Source: Streptomyces sp. HmicA12
Lineage (GTDB): Bacteria > Actinomycetota > Actinomycetes > Streptomycetales > Streptomycetaceae
NCBI RefSeq assembly: GCF_000373565.1
Contig: NZ_KB891817.1
Span: 16,950 to 80,949 of the forward strand
Direction of reading: 5' to 3'
DNA length: 64,000 bases
Positions 41,404 to 48,904 of the stretch are shown one piece after another (position 1 is the first letter of the stretch; each line of letters starts with the position of its first letter). Below the pieces are notes generated by a model, which was not told the origin of the DNA, did not search any database, and saw nothing but the letters and a program-made list of their open reading frames with translations. The position numbers and the translations under genes were made by a program.

Positions 41404-41684
41404 CGCTCGACCGCCGCACCCGGCGCATGACTGTCGTCCGCGGCAGCCGTCGCAGCCTGGCGGAGGGCCTTGAGCAGAACCGGATCGAGGTTGGCCACCC
41501 CCACAATCGCGTCGTCGAAGTCCGTCACGCCGCCGGGGACGAACCCGAAGGAGGCCGAGGACTTCGGCGCCCGGCAGCCGAGGACTGCGGGGACCGCCGC
41601 TGTGACGGCCATCCGGCAGACGGCAGGCAGGCAGCGAACCCGGCGGCTCGTCGTTGATCGTGCTGACGCTGGAGTTCGAGGCAT
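41400..41684 (-). pseudogene. Truncated vanY-like D,D-carboxypeptidase gene
   Basis: A 94-codon frame: a basic start and hydrophobic stretch (AVTAAVPAVLGC, perhaps a signal or lipobox), then FGFVPGGVTDFDDAIVGVANLDPVLLKALRQAATAAADD, which matches the beginning of M15 VanY-type carboxypeptidases. The zinc-binding part that should follow is missing; after DDSHAPGAAVER it stops at 41400, overlapping vanJ by 4 bp. It could still be a small expressed peptide. I rate the family match as probable, not certain. Confidence 0.5.
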
Positions 41685-41718
41685 GCCGCCAGTGAAAGCA
41701 CCCCGGTGTTGCCGGCAC

Positions 41719-41749
41719 GTATCCGGTTTTCGATACGCCGACGATATGT
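41719..41749. promoter_or_regulatory. VanR-type box between vanR and the vanY-like/vanJ genes
   Basis: This 31-bp element lies 22 bp before the vanR start and also upstream of the divergent vanY-like fragment. It contains the 17-bp core TCGATACGCCGACGATA, identical to the box at 40279-40295. Autoregulation of vanRS by VanR is known in Streptomyces. Confidence 0.6.
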
Positions 41750-41771
41750 GTCGAATCGTAGCCTTGAGAAC

Positions 41772-42467
41772 ATGCGTGTCTTGATCGTCGAGGACGAGCC
41801 CTACATGGCAGAGGCCATCCGCGATGGCCTGCGCCTTGAAGCGATCGCGGCCGACATCGCCGGTGACGGCGATACCGCTCTGGAACTGCTGAACATCAAC
41901 ACCTACGACATCGCCGTCCTCGACCGCGACATTCCCGGCCCTTCCGGCGACGAGATCGCCAAGCGCATCGTCGCCTCCGGCAGCGGCATACCCGTCCTCA
42001 TGCTCACCGCAGCCGACCGGCTCGACGACAAGGCGTCCGGGTTCGAGCTCGGCGCCGACGACTACCTCACGAAACCCTTCGAACTCCTGGAGCTCGTGCT
42101 CAGGCTCAGGGCCCTCGATCGCAGGCGCGCCCACAACCGGCCGCCGGTGCGAGAGATCGCGGGCCTGCGCCTCGATCCGTTCCGTCGCGAGGTCTACCGC
42201 GACGACCGCTACATCGCGCTGACCCGCAAACAGTTCGCGGTCCTCGAAGTCCTGGTCGCCGCCGAAGGCGGTGTCATCAGCGCCGAAGAGCTCCTTGAGC
42301 GCGCGTGGGACGAGAACGCCGACCCGTTCACCAACGCCGTACGCATCACGGTCTCCGCCCTGCGTAAACGCCTCGGCGAACCCTGGCTCATCGCCACCGT
42401 GCCGGGCGTCGGCTACCGCATCGACACACCACCCGTCACCGGGCACGGGGGCGGTGACCGTGGATAG
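41772..42467 (+). CDS. vanR: Response regulator VanR
   Basis: A 231-residue OmpR-type regulator. The receiver has the phosphorylation Asp in IAVLDRDIPG (about 51), the conserved Thr in LTAAD and Lys in LTKPFE. The winged-helix output domain covers about 130-225 (YIALTRKQFAVLEVLVAAEGG, NAVRITVSALRKRLG, VPGVGYRID). Its length and sequence fit Streptomyces VanR, which activates van genes when glycopeptides are sensed. ATG at 41772. It overlaps vanS slightly. Confidence 0.92.
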   Translation: MRVLIVEDEPYMAEAIRDGLRLEAIAADIAGDGDTALELLNINTYDIAVLDRDIPGPSGDEIAKRIVASGSGIPVLMLTAADRLDDKASGFELGADDYLTKPFELLELVLRLRALDRRRAHNRPPVREIAGLRLDPFRREVYRDDRYIALTRKQFAVLEVLVAAEGGVISAEELLERAWDENADPFTNAVRITVSALRKRLGEPWLIATVPGVGYRIDTPPVTGHGGGDRG

Positions 42468-43545
42468 GCGGCACGGTCTGAGCGTCCGCCTCAAACTCAC
42501 CCTCAGCTACGCCGGATTCCTCATGCTCGCGGGGGCCTTGCTGATCGTCGCCGTGGGAGTGTTCCTCCTGCGATCGGGGTGGCTGAGCACCAACGAATCG
42601 GGGGCTGTGCGAGAGAATCCGGGCACCCTCTTCCTGCGCGCTTTCGCCCCAACGGCGGCCGCAGCAATGGTGTTCCTCCTGGTATTCGGCCTCCTGGGAG
42701 GATGGATCCTCGCCGGACGCATGCTCGCCCCCCTGGACCACATCACCCAGGCCACCCGCACGGCCGCGGCCGGATCGCTGTCCCACCGGATCCGTCTGCC
42801 GGGCCGCAAGGACGAGTTCCGCGAACTCGCCGACGCCTTCGACATGATGTTCGCGCAGCTCGAAGCACACGTCGCGGAACAGCAGAGATTCGCCGCCAAC
42901 GCCTCCCACGAGCTGCGTACCCCGCTGGCGATCTCGAAGACGCTCATCGACGTCGCCCGCGCCGATCCGCACCACGACACCGGCGAACTCATCGACCGCC
43001 TCCACACCATCAACACCCGGGCCATCGACCTCACCGAGGCACTGCTCCTGCTCAGCCGCGCCAACCAGCGGTCCTTCACCCGGGAACACGTGGACCTGTC
43101 ACTCGTCGCAGAGGAAGCAGCCGAAACGCTCCACCCGCTCGCGGAAAAGTACGGCATCACCCTCGAGACCGGCGGCGACGTCGCCCCCACGACCGGTTCG
43201 CCCGCACTCCTGCTGCAGCTCACCACGAACCTCGTACACAACGCGATCGTCCACAACCTGCCGCAACAGGGCACCGTCCGGGTCCACACCGGCGTCCGCC
43301 CCAAGACCGTGGTGCTCACCGTGGAGAACACCGGCGAGCGGCTCACCCCCCAGCTGGTCGCGACCCTCACCGAACCCTTCCAGCGCGGCACCGAGCGCGT
43401 CCACACCGACCAGGCAGGCATCGGCCTGGGGCTGACCATCGTCAAGACCATCACAGCGGCGCACGACGGAACCCTCTCGCTCACCCCGCGCACCGCCGGC
43501 GGGCTGCGCATCACCGTGGAACTGCCCGCGGCCACAGGCGGGTGA
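42460..43545 (+). CDS. vanS: Sensor histidine kinase VanS
   Basis: A 361-residue membrane kinase that senses glycopeptide antibiotic and phosphorylates VanR. Two membrane helices (FLMLAGALLIVAVGVFLL; AAAAMVFLLVFGLLGGWIL) flank a short ~35-residue extracytoplasmic loop, as in Streptomyces VanS. HAMP (about 85-135), H-box (ANASHELRTPLAI), N-box (NLVHNAIVHN) and G-box (GIGLGLTIVKTI) are all present. GTG at 42460 fits the ribosome site best; GTG at 42454 is an alternative. Intact, so regulation survives though most targets are lost. Confidence 0.92.
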   Translation: MDRRHGLSVRLKLTLSYAGFLMLAGALLIVAVGVFLLRSGWLSTNESGAVRENPGTLFLRAFAPTAAAAMVFLLVFGLLGGWILAGRMLAPLDHITQATRTAAAGSLSHRIRLPGRKDEFRELADAFDMMFAQLEAHVAEQQRFAANASHELRTPLAISKTLIDVARADPHHDTGELIDRLHTINTRAIDLTEALLLLSRANQRSFTREHVDLSLVAEEAAETLHPLAEKYGITLETGGDVAPTTGSPALLLQLTTNLVHNAIVHNLPQQGTVRVHTGVRPKTVVLTVENTGERLTPQLVATLTEPFQRGTERVHTDQAGIGLGLTIVKTITAAHDGTLSLTPRTAGGLRITVELPAATGG

Positions 43546-44023
43546 GCCCCGAGCCACCTCCGTGGACTTCTCGCAGGCCTCCGAGGGACACGGCGGGTGG
43601 CGGCCGGCACCCGTTGGATCGAGTCGCTGCTGTACGAGGCCGGACCGCTCGAGCCAACGCAGCGCACCCGCGGGACCGGCGGCGTCGGCCACCTCGGGAA
43701 GCAGCCCACCAGCGGCGCCGAGCCCACTGGCCGCACCTCCCCCGAGCCGATCGTCCCTCCTGGGCGTGGGCGGATTCAGGCCCCATTGGGTGCCGGAAAC
43801 AGGTAGTCGGTCGATACTGGCGTTGGACCAACGACCACACTCCACAGCCACCCGACAACCGCCGGATAACGGCCTGACGCCCTGTCACCGAAGTCAGCAC
43901 CAGCCCCGCCCGCCCCCGCCTCGGAGCATCGGGGGCCAGCACGATCCGAATACCAGGACAACCATTCTGAGCTGCACCTATGCCAGTCGGCGGAGTGCCT
44001 GCTCACGCCCTTCGGAGGTTCTC
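43546..44023. other. Intergenic region between vanS and dhaK
   Basis: This 478-bp stretch has no gene I can identify. Frames are open on both strands (for example plus 43597-43806) but show no family motif and no consistent codon bias. A good GGAGG ribosome site for dhaK lies at 44014-44018. It may be the decayed remains of further van genes or of dha regulation. Confidence 0.35.
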
Positions 44024-45016
44024 ATGCACATGCTCATCAACGTGGCCGAGAATGTCGTCGCCGACGCGCTGCGGGGCATGGCCGCCGCGCATCCCGAGCT
44101 GACCGTCGACGTCGAGAACCGGGTGATCCTGCGCAGGGACGCGCCGGTGGCGGGGAAGGTGGCGCTGGTGTCGGGCGGCGGGTCGGGGCACGAGCCGCTG
44201 CACGGGGGGTTCGTCGGGCACGGGATGCTGTCGGCGGCCTGTCCCGGTGAGGTGTTCACCTCGCCGGTGCCCGATCAGATGGTGCGGGCCGCGGCCGCCG
44301 TGGACAGCGGCGCGGGGGTGCTGTTCATCGTGAAGAACTACACCGGTGACGTGCTGAACTTCGACATGGCGGCCGAACTCGCCGAGGACGAGGGCATTCA
44401 GGTCGCCAAGGTGCTGGTGAACGACGATGTCGCCGTGACCGACAGTCTCTACACCGCCGGGCGGCGCGGCACCGGGGCCACCCTCTTCGTGGAGAAGATC
44501 GCCGGGGCCGCCGCCGAGGAGGGCCAGCCGTTGGAGCGGGTCGAGGCCGTCGCCCGGCAGGTCAATGAGAAGTCGCGGAGTTTCGGGGTCGCGCTGAGTG
44601 CGTGCAGTACGCCCGCGAAGGGGTCGCCCACCTTCGATCTGCCCGCCGGGGAGCTGGAGTTGGGTATCGGGATCCACGGGGAGCCCGGGCGTGAGCGGCG
44701 GGCGATGATGACGTCCGGGGAGATCGCGGACTTCTCCGTGAACGCCGTGCTCGAGGATCTGAATCCGAGCAGCCCGGTGCTCGTGCTGGTCAACGGGATG
44801 GGTGCGACGCCGTTGCTGGAGCTGTACGGGTTCAACGCCGAGGTGCAGCGGGTGCTCGGCGAGCGCGGGGTGGCCGTGGCGCGGACCCTCGTCGGCAACT
44901 ACGTCACGTCACTCGACATGGCCGGCGCCTCCGTCACGCTCTGCGAGGCCGACGAGGAGCTGCTGCGGCTGTGGGACGCGCCGGTCAGTACGGCGGGCCT
45001 GCGCTGGGGCCGCTGA
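44024..45016 (+). CDS. dhaK: Dihydroxyacetone kinase subunit DhaK
   Basis: A 330-residue subunit that binds dihydroxyacetone covalently through a histidine. Recognisable are NRVILRRDAPVAGKVALVSGGGSGHEPLHGGFVG, with the GSGHEP motif at about 55, and the later VEKIAGAAAEEG and IGIHGEPGRERR segments (His-Gly-Glu-Pro). In the PTS-type system DhaL-ADP or ATP transfers phosphate to the bound sugar. ATG at 44024 is five bases after GGAGG. First gene of dhaKLM. Confidence 0.93.
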   Translation: MHMLINVAENVVADALRGMAAAHPELTVDVENRVILRRDAPVAGKVALVSGGGSGHEPLHGGFVGHGMLSAACPGEVFTSPVPDQMVRAAAAVDSGAGVLFIVKNYTGDVLNFDMAAELAEDEGIQVAKVLVNDDVAVTDSLYTAGRRGTGATLFVEKIAGAAAEEGQPLERVEAVARQVNEKSRSFGVALSACSTPAKGSPTFDLPAGELELGIGIHGEPGRERRAMMTSGEIADFSVNAVLEDLNPSSPVLVLVNGMGATPLLELYGFNAEVQRVLGERGVAVARTLVGNYVTSLDMAGASVTLCEADEELLRLWDAPVSTAGLRWGR

Positions 45017-45033
45017 ACGCGCGGGTCCGCGTT

Positions 45034-45101
45034 CGTCAACGTACCTGTGCCGTCAACGTACCTGTGCCGTCAACGTACCTGTGCCGTCAACGTACCTATG
45101 A
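45034..45101. repeat. 17-bp tandem repeat between dhaK and dhaL
   Basis: The unit CGTCAACGTACCTGTGC is repeated three times exactly (45034-45050, 45051-45067, 45068-45084), with a fourth, slightly diverged copy at 45085-45101. It fills almost the whole gap between dhaK (stop 45016) and dhaL (start 45116). Copy number may vary by slippage and would change the spacing, not the frames. Confidence 0.95.
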
Positions 45102-45115
45102 AGCAAGGAGATCAC

Positions 45116-45727
45116 GTGCTCGACGCCGATTTCTTCCGGCGCTGGATGGCCGCGACCGCGGTGGCCGTGGACCGCGAGGCCGCTCGGCTCACCGAACTCG
45201 ACTCGCCGATCGGTGACGCCGACCACGGCAGCAATCTGCAGCGCGGCTTCACCGCGGTGGCGCAGATCCTGGAGAAGGAGGAGCCGCAGACGCCGGGAGC
45301 CGTACTCGCCCTCGCCGGGCGGCAGTTGATCTCGAAGGTGGGCGGCGCCTCGGGCCCGCTGTACGGGACGTTGCTGCGCCGCACCGGCAAGGCGCTGGGC
45401 GACGCGGCCGAGGTGAGCGAGGCCGACCTCGCGGCGGCGCTGCGCGCCGGGGTCGACGCCGTCGCCGCGCTGGGCGGTGCGGCGCCCGGTGACAAGACGA
45501 TGCTGGACGCGCTGGTCCCGGCCGTGGACGCCCTCGACGGCGGCGACTTCGCGGCGGGCCGGGCCGCGGCCGAGCACGGGGCCGAGGCGACGACACCGCT
45601 GCAGGCCCGCAAGGGGCGGGCCAGTTATCTCGGCCCGCGCAGCATCGGGCATCAGGATCCCGGTGCCACGTCGTCGGCGCTGCTGATCGGCGCGCTGGCC
45701 GACACCGCCGAGGGGAACGCCTCGTGA
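45116..45727 (+). CDS. dhaL: Dihydroxyacetone kinase subunit DhaL
   Basis: A 203-residue nucleotide-binding subunit. It has the DhaL opening (FFRRWMAATAVAVDREAARLTELDSPIGDADHGSNLQRGF), where the Asp residues of DSPIGDADHG bind Mg-ADP, then GGASGPLYGTLLRR and PGDKTMLDALVPAVDAL, and RASYLGPRSIGHQDPGATSSALL at the end. GTG at 45116 is chosen for AAGGAG just upstream (45104-45109); the longer frame starts inside the tandem repeat and is rejected. It overlaps dhaM by 4 bp. Confidence 0.93.
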   Translation: MLDADFFRRWMAATAVAVDREAARLTELDSPIGDADHGSNLQRGFTAVAQILEKEEPQTPGAVLALAGRQLISKVGGASGPLYGTLLRRTGKALGDAAEVSEADLAAALRAGVDAVAALGGAAPGDKTMLDALVPAVDALDGGDFAAGRAAAEHGAEATTPLQARKGRASYLGPRSIGHQDPGATSSALLIGALADTAEGNAS

Positions 45728-46137
45728 ACGCGCCGGACAAGGCCGTCGGCATCGTGCTCGTGTCGCACAGCCGTGAGGTCGCCGAGTCGGTGGCGCGACT
45801 CGCGGCCGGGCTGGCCGGGGGCGGCGCGCTCGCTCCGGTGGCCGCGGCGGGCGGTACCGAGGACGGTGGGCTCGGCACGAGTGCCGAGCTGATCTCCACG
45901 GCGGCCGCGTCGGTCGACCGGGGCGCAGGCGTCGCCGTCCTCGTGGACCTCGGCAGCGCGGTGCTCACCGTGAAGTCGCTGCTGGCGGAGGGGGACGAAC
46001 TCCCCGACGGGACACGGCTCGTGGACGCGCCGTTCGTGGAGGGGGCGGTCGCCGCCGTCGTCTCCGCGTCGGCCGGGGCGGATCTCGACGCGGTGGTGGC
46101 GGCCGCGTCGGAGGCGTACGGCTACCGCAAGGAGTGA
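45724..46137 (+). CDS. dhaM: DhaM, PTS EIIA-like phosphodonor
   Basis: A 137-residue single-domain protein of the EIIA-mannose fold. The phosphorylatable His is in GIVLVSHSREVAESVA (about His 15), and GLGTSAELISTAAAS and GAGVAVLVDLGSAVLTV are conserved. It passes phosphate from HPr to DhaL-bound ADP. Unlike E. coli DhaM it lacks the HPr and EI domains, which is usual for actinobacteria. GTG at 45724 overlaps dhaL. Confidence 0.92.
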   Translation: MNAPDKAVGIVLVSHSREVAESVARLAAGLAGGGALAPVAAAGGTEDGGLGTSAELISTAAASVDRGAGVAVLVDLGSAVLTVKSLLAEGDELPDGTRLVDAPFVEGAVAAVVSASAGADLDAVVAAASEAYGYRKE

Positions 46138-46145
46138 ATCAGGGA

Positions 46146-46176
46146 GGCGGTTCGGGTGCGCTCGGCCCGAACCGCC
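46146..46176. terminator. Bidirectional terminator hairpin
   Basis: A perfect 11-bp stem, GGCGGTTCGGG (46146-46156) with CCCGAACCGCC (46166-46176) and a 9-base loop, lies between the convergent dhaM and chitosanase genes. Confidence 0.7.
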
Positions 46177-46188
46177 CAACGTTGCAGC

Positions 46189-46902
46189 TCATTTGGCGGC
46201 CAGGAACTTTCGGGCCGCCGCCTGACCGGCCGTGATCGCCGCACCGTGGTTCTCGATGGGGCGGGCGGTCGTGCCGGGGAACAGGACGTACGTGACTTCG
46301 TCGGCGGTGCCGCCGCGCACCGGGTCGGGGTCGATGCCGAGGGCGGCGGCGGCCGCGTACGAAGCCTCGCCGATGAGGTCGGTCGGGCCGGTGTCGCCGA
46401 CGACGGCGTACAGGACCCTGCCCCGGTGGACGAGGGCCGCGACCGTGCCGCCGCGGATGCCGGAGCGCGCCGGGTTCCAGATGCGGCTCACGCCGGGGAC
46501 GACGACGTACGGCAGCTTCTCGGCGCTCAAGTGCCGTCCGTCGGACTGCTGGTGGGCCGTCGCGTTGAGGAACAGCGGGTCGGTGCGGCGGTTGCAGTGG
46601 CGGCCCGGGCGGCCGTCGCAGTCGACGTCGAGGTCGGCCTTCCAGTACACCGCACCGCGCCTGCCGCACACCGGGATGTTCGCGCGGGCCCCGTCGTCGC
46701 TGCGGTAGCGGCCGTGCGAGATCCGGCGGCAGCCGCGCACGGCGGCGAGCAGGTCGGCCGCGCGGACCCCGCCCTCCCGCGCGGACGGCGGGGCGACGGG
46801 CGTCCGAGGAGCTCGCGGGTGGGCCGATGCCGCGGGCAGCGCCGCGGGGGCGAGGAGGGCGGTGCCGCACAGGGCGGCGAGGAGCAGGGGGCGAGGGCGC
46901 AC
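46189..46902 (-). CDS. Secreted chitosanase, GH75
   Basis: A 237-residue secreted enzyme. The N-terminus is a signal peptide (RPRPLLLAALCGTALLAPAALPAASA). The GH75 core follows: NIPVCGRRGAVYWKADLDVDCDGR with candidate catalytic Asp, then TAHQQSDGRHLSAEKLPYVVVPG and YAVVGDTGPTDLIGEASYAAAAALGI. Family members hydrolyse chitosan. The length is standard. GTG at 46902 follows AAAGG at 7 bp. No transporter lies beside it. Confidence 0.85.
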   Translation of the reverse strand: MRPRPLLLAALCGTALLAPAALPAASAHPRAPRTPVAPPSAREGGVRAADLLAAVRGCRRISHGRYRSDDGARANIPVCGRRGAVYWKADLDVDCDGRPGRHCNRRTDPLFLNATAHQQSDGRHLSAEKLPYVVVPGVSRIWNPARSGIRGGTVAALVHRGRVLYAVVGDTGPTDLIGEASYAAAAALGIDPDPVRGGTADEVTYVLFPGTTARPIENHGAAITAGQAAARKFLAAK

Positions 46903-47136
46903 GCGGAAGCCTTTGGTCGGGGACAGTTCCGGCCGGGGACAGCCGGGGGACACACCAACCCAATCTGCTCCGGGCGGGTCGGGGCGGCCACTGGTCGGGG
47001 GCCGGACGTGCGTCCGCCCGTTCGACCCCGCCCGGACATCCCTTCCCCTCGGTCGCGCACCCCCTCTTGATGAGGACCCATCACTCATGCCATACAGGTC
47101 TGTACCAATCCGGTCCGACCGAGCGGAAGGCACCCC

Positions 47137-48129
47137 GTGCGACGCGTCCCCCCACGCCCGATGCTCCTCCAAGTGGCCTGCGCCACGGCCCTGTTGACGA
47201 CCGTCACCTCTTGCGGGCTGCTGTCGTCCGACGACGACGCGGGCGGTCCCGCCCTCTCCGAGCCGCTCGGTGTCACCGCGCAGGCGGGCAGCGCCACGTC
47301 CGTGCACGTCATGTGGAACAAGCCGACGAGCACCGCGGCCGTCACCGACTACGAGGTCTACCGCGGCTCGGTGCGCGTGCAGCGGCTGCCCGCCACACAG
47401 CAGATGGTCGACGTCACCGGGCTCGAGCCCAGGACGCGGTACGTGTTCACGGTGCGGGCGCGCGCCAAGGACGGAGATCTGGGGCCGGCGAGCAGGAGCG
47501 TCTCCGTGACGACCCCGGCCGCCGTCGCCGCGGACCGCTCCGCGCCGAGCAGGCCGACCGGGCTGCGCGGCGCGGCGGACGGCGGGCGCTCGGTGTCGCT
47601 GTCGTGGCGCAAGGCGACCGACGACAAGGGCGTGGTCTCGTACGACATCTACCAGGGCACCACGAAGATCCACAGCGTGCCGGGGAACCGGACCGAGGCG
47701 CTGCTGACCGGGATGCGGCCGGGCACGGCGTACCGCTTCTCCGTGCGGGCGCGCGACGCCGCCGACAACACCTCGCCCGCGAGCGAGACCGTGCGGCTGA
47801 CCACCGCGAAGGGCGGCGACGAGGGGCCCGGTACCGCGCCGTCGGACTTCCGGGCCGCGGCGCGCCACTCCGACAAGGCGTACTACATCGACCTCACGTG
47901 GACGCCGCCGCGCACCGGGGGCGAGGTTCCGGCGTACCAGGTGTACCTGGACGGAAAGCAGGCCACGACGGTCGTGTGGGGCGACAGCGCGCCCAAGGAC
48001 GCGGCGAAGTACAGCTTCTACATCGGCACCGAGGCGGGCGCCCGGCACCGGGTGAAGATCCGGGGGCAGCTGCCGGACGGCACCTGGGGCGCGTTCTCGC
48101 CGGAGCGGACGGTGACCACCCGTCAGTAG
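47137..48129 (+). CDS. Lipoprotein with three fibronectin type III domains
   Basis: A 330-residue exported protein. The lipobox is TVTSC (Cys about 26). Three FN3-like domains follow: about 40-125 (EPLGVTAQAGSATSVHVMWNKP), 140-225 (PTGLRGAADGGRSVSLSWRK) and 235-330 (YYIDLTWTPPRTGGEVPAYQVYLDG). No catalytic domain is seen. FN3 modules of this kind are spacers or surface-binding modules in Streptomyces secreted enzymes; alone they may bind polysaccharide or protein. GTG at 47137 after GGAAGG. Confidence 0.85.
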   Translation: MRRVPPRPMLLQVACATALLTTVTSCGLLSSDDDAGGPALSEPLGVTAQAGSATSVHVMWNKPTSTAAVTDYEVYRGSVRVQRLPATQQMVDVTGLEPRTRYVFTVRARAKDGDLGPASRSVSVTTPAAVAADRSAPSRPTGLRGAADGGRSVSLSWRKATDDKGVVSYDIYQGTTKIHSVPGNRTEALLTGMRPGTAYRFSVRARDAADNTSPASETVRLTTAKGGDEGPGTAPSDFRAAARHSDKAYYIDLTWTPPRTGGEVPAYQVYLDGKQATTVVWGDSAPKDAAKYSFYIGTEAGARHRVKIRGQLPDGTWGAFSPERTVTTRQ

Positions 48130-48282
48130 CCGTCGGTGGGCCGGACGACGGAACCCGTCACCTGCCCGGCCGCGGTCCGCATGCGCCCGCGCCCGTAAGG
48201 ACTTTGGCTGTGCGTCAGACAGCACGGGCTTTGCCGACTCGGGCGGGGCAGCCGCCTCCCGTGCCGCCGGAGGGCAGACAGC

Positions 48283-48780
48283 ATGCGTATTCCATCGACC
48301 CGGGCTCTGGCTCACTCCTCTCTCGTCGTGGCCGCCGCGGCCGCGCTGCCGCTGACGCTGGCCGCCCCGGCGGCGCACGCCGCGGGGATCACCGTCACCG
48401 CGAACGGCTCCACCGTGACGGCCACGACCACCTCGTGCCAGAACGGCGGCAACGGTTCGCTCCTCGCCGCGGGGCAGGCCGACTTCGCGCAGGGCCGGCA
48501 GATGGCGCTGAGCTCGGGCAGCGTCACCTGGACCGGGGTCTCCTCGGGGACGTACACGGCCGTGGTGGTGTGCGCGGACGGTTCGACGGCGGGCACCCAG
48601 TCGGTGACCGTCTCGGCGAGTCCGACGATCTCCGCGACGTCCAGCCCGCTCGGCGGTGTACGGGGCGGGCTCGGCGGCGGCTCCGAGGACTACGGCACGC
48701 TGACCTACGCCGCGGGCGGGACGCTGGTGGCCGCCGCGCTCGTGGGCGGCGTCTGGTACCTGCGGCGCCGGCGCACCTGA
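48283..48780 (+). CDS. Small secreted, C-terminally membrane-anchored protein
   Basis: A 165-residue protein: signal peptide (HSSLVVAAAAALPLTLAAPAAHA), a ~75-residue beta-like extracellular domain with two Cys (TTTSCQNGG and VVVCADG), a Ser/Gly spacer, and a C-terminal membrane helix (TLVAAALVGGVWYLRRRRT). This is the layout of small Streptomyces cell-wall proteins, but no sortase motif is seen. ATG at 48283. Function unknown. Confidence 0.7.
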   Translation: MRIPSTRALAHSSLVVAAAAALPLTLAAPAAHAAGITVTANGSTVTATTTSCQNGGNGSLLAAGQADFAQGRQMALSSGSVTWTGVSSGTYTAVVVCADGSTAGTQSVTVSASPTISATSSPLGGVRGGLGGGSEDYGTLTYAAGGTLVAAALVGGVWYLRRRRT

Positions 48781-48798
48781 CCCGGGGTCCGCCCGAGC

Positions 48799-48829
48799 GG
48801 GCCGCCGTCCCGGTCCCGGGCGGCGGCCC
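48799..48829 (+). terminator. Terminator hairpin
   Basis: A perfect 9-bp stem, GGGCCGCCG (48799-48807) with CGGCGGCCC (48821-48829), follows the small secreted protein by 18 bp and is followed by TCTTGT, giving a terminator-like tail. Confidence 0.6.
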
Positions 48830-48904
48830 TCTTGTCGTCGCCGGGTGCGGCGGCTTACGGTCCCCGGAGCCGGCTGATCGTCTCTCGACAACCTTGGAGG
48901 CAGG

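Noticed and set aside
45034..45101. CRISPR-like array
   Set aside because: The 17-bp units are directly adjacent with no spacers, so it is a simple tandem repeat.
45047..45115. A longer DhaL start inside the tandem repeat
   Set aside because: The repeat-encoded N-terminus has no counterpart in DhaL proteins, while the GTG at 45116 has a good ribosome site.
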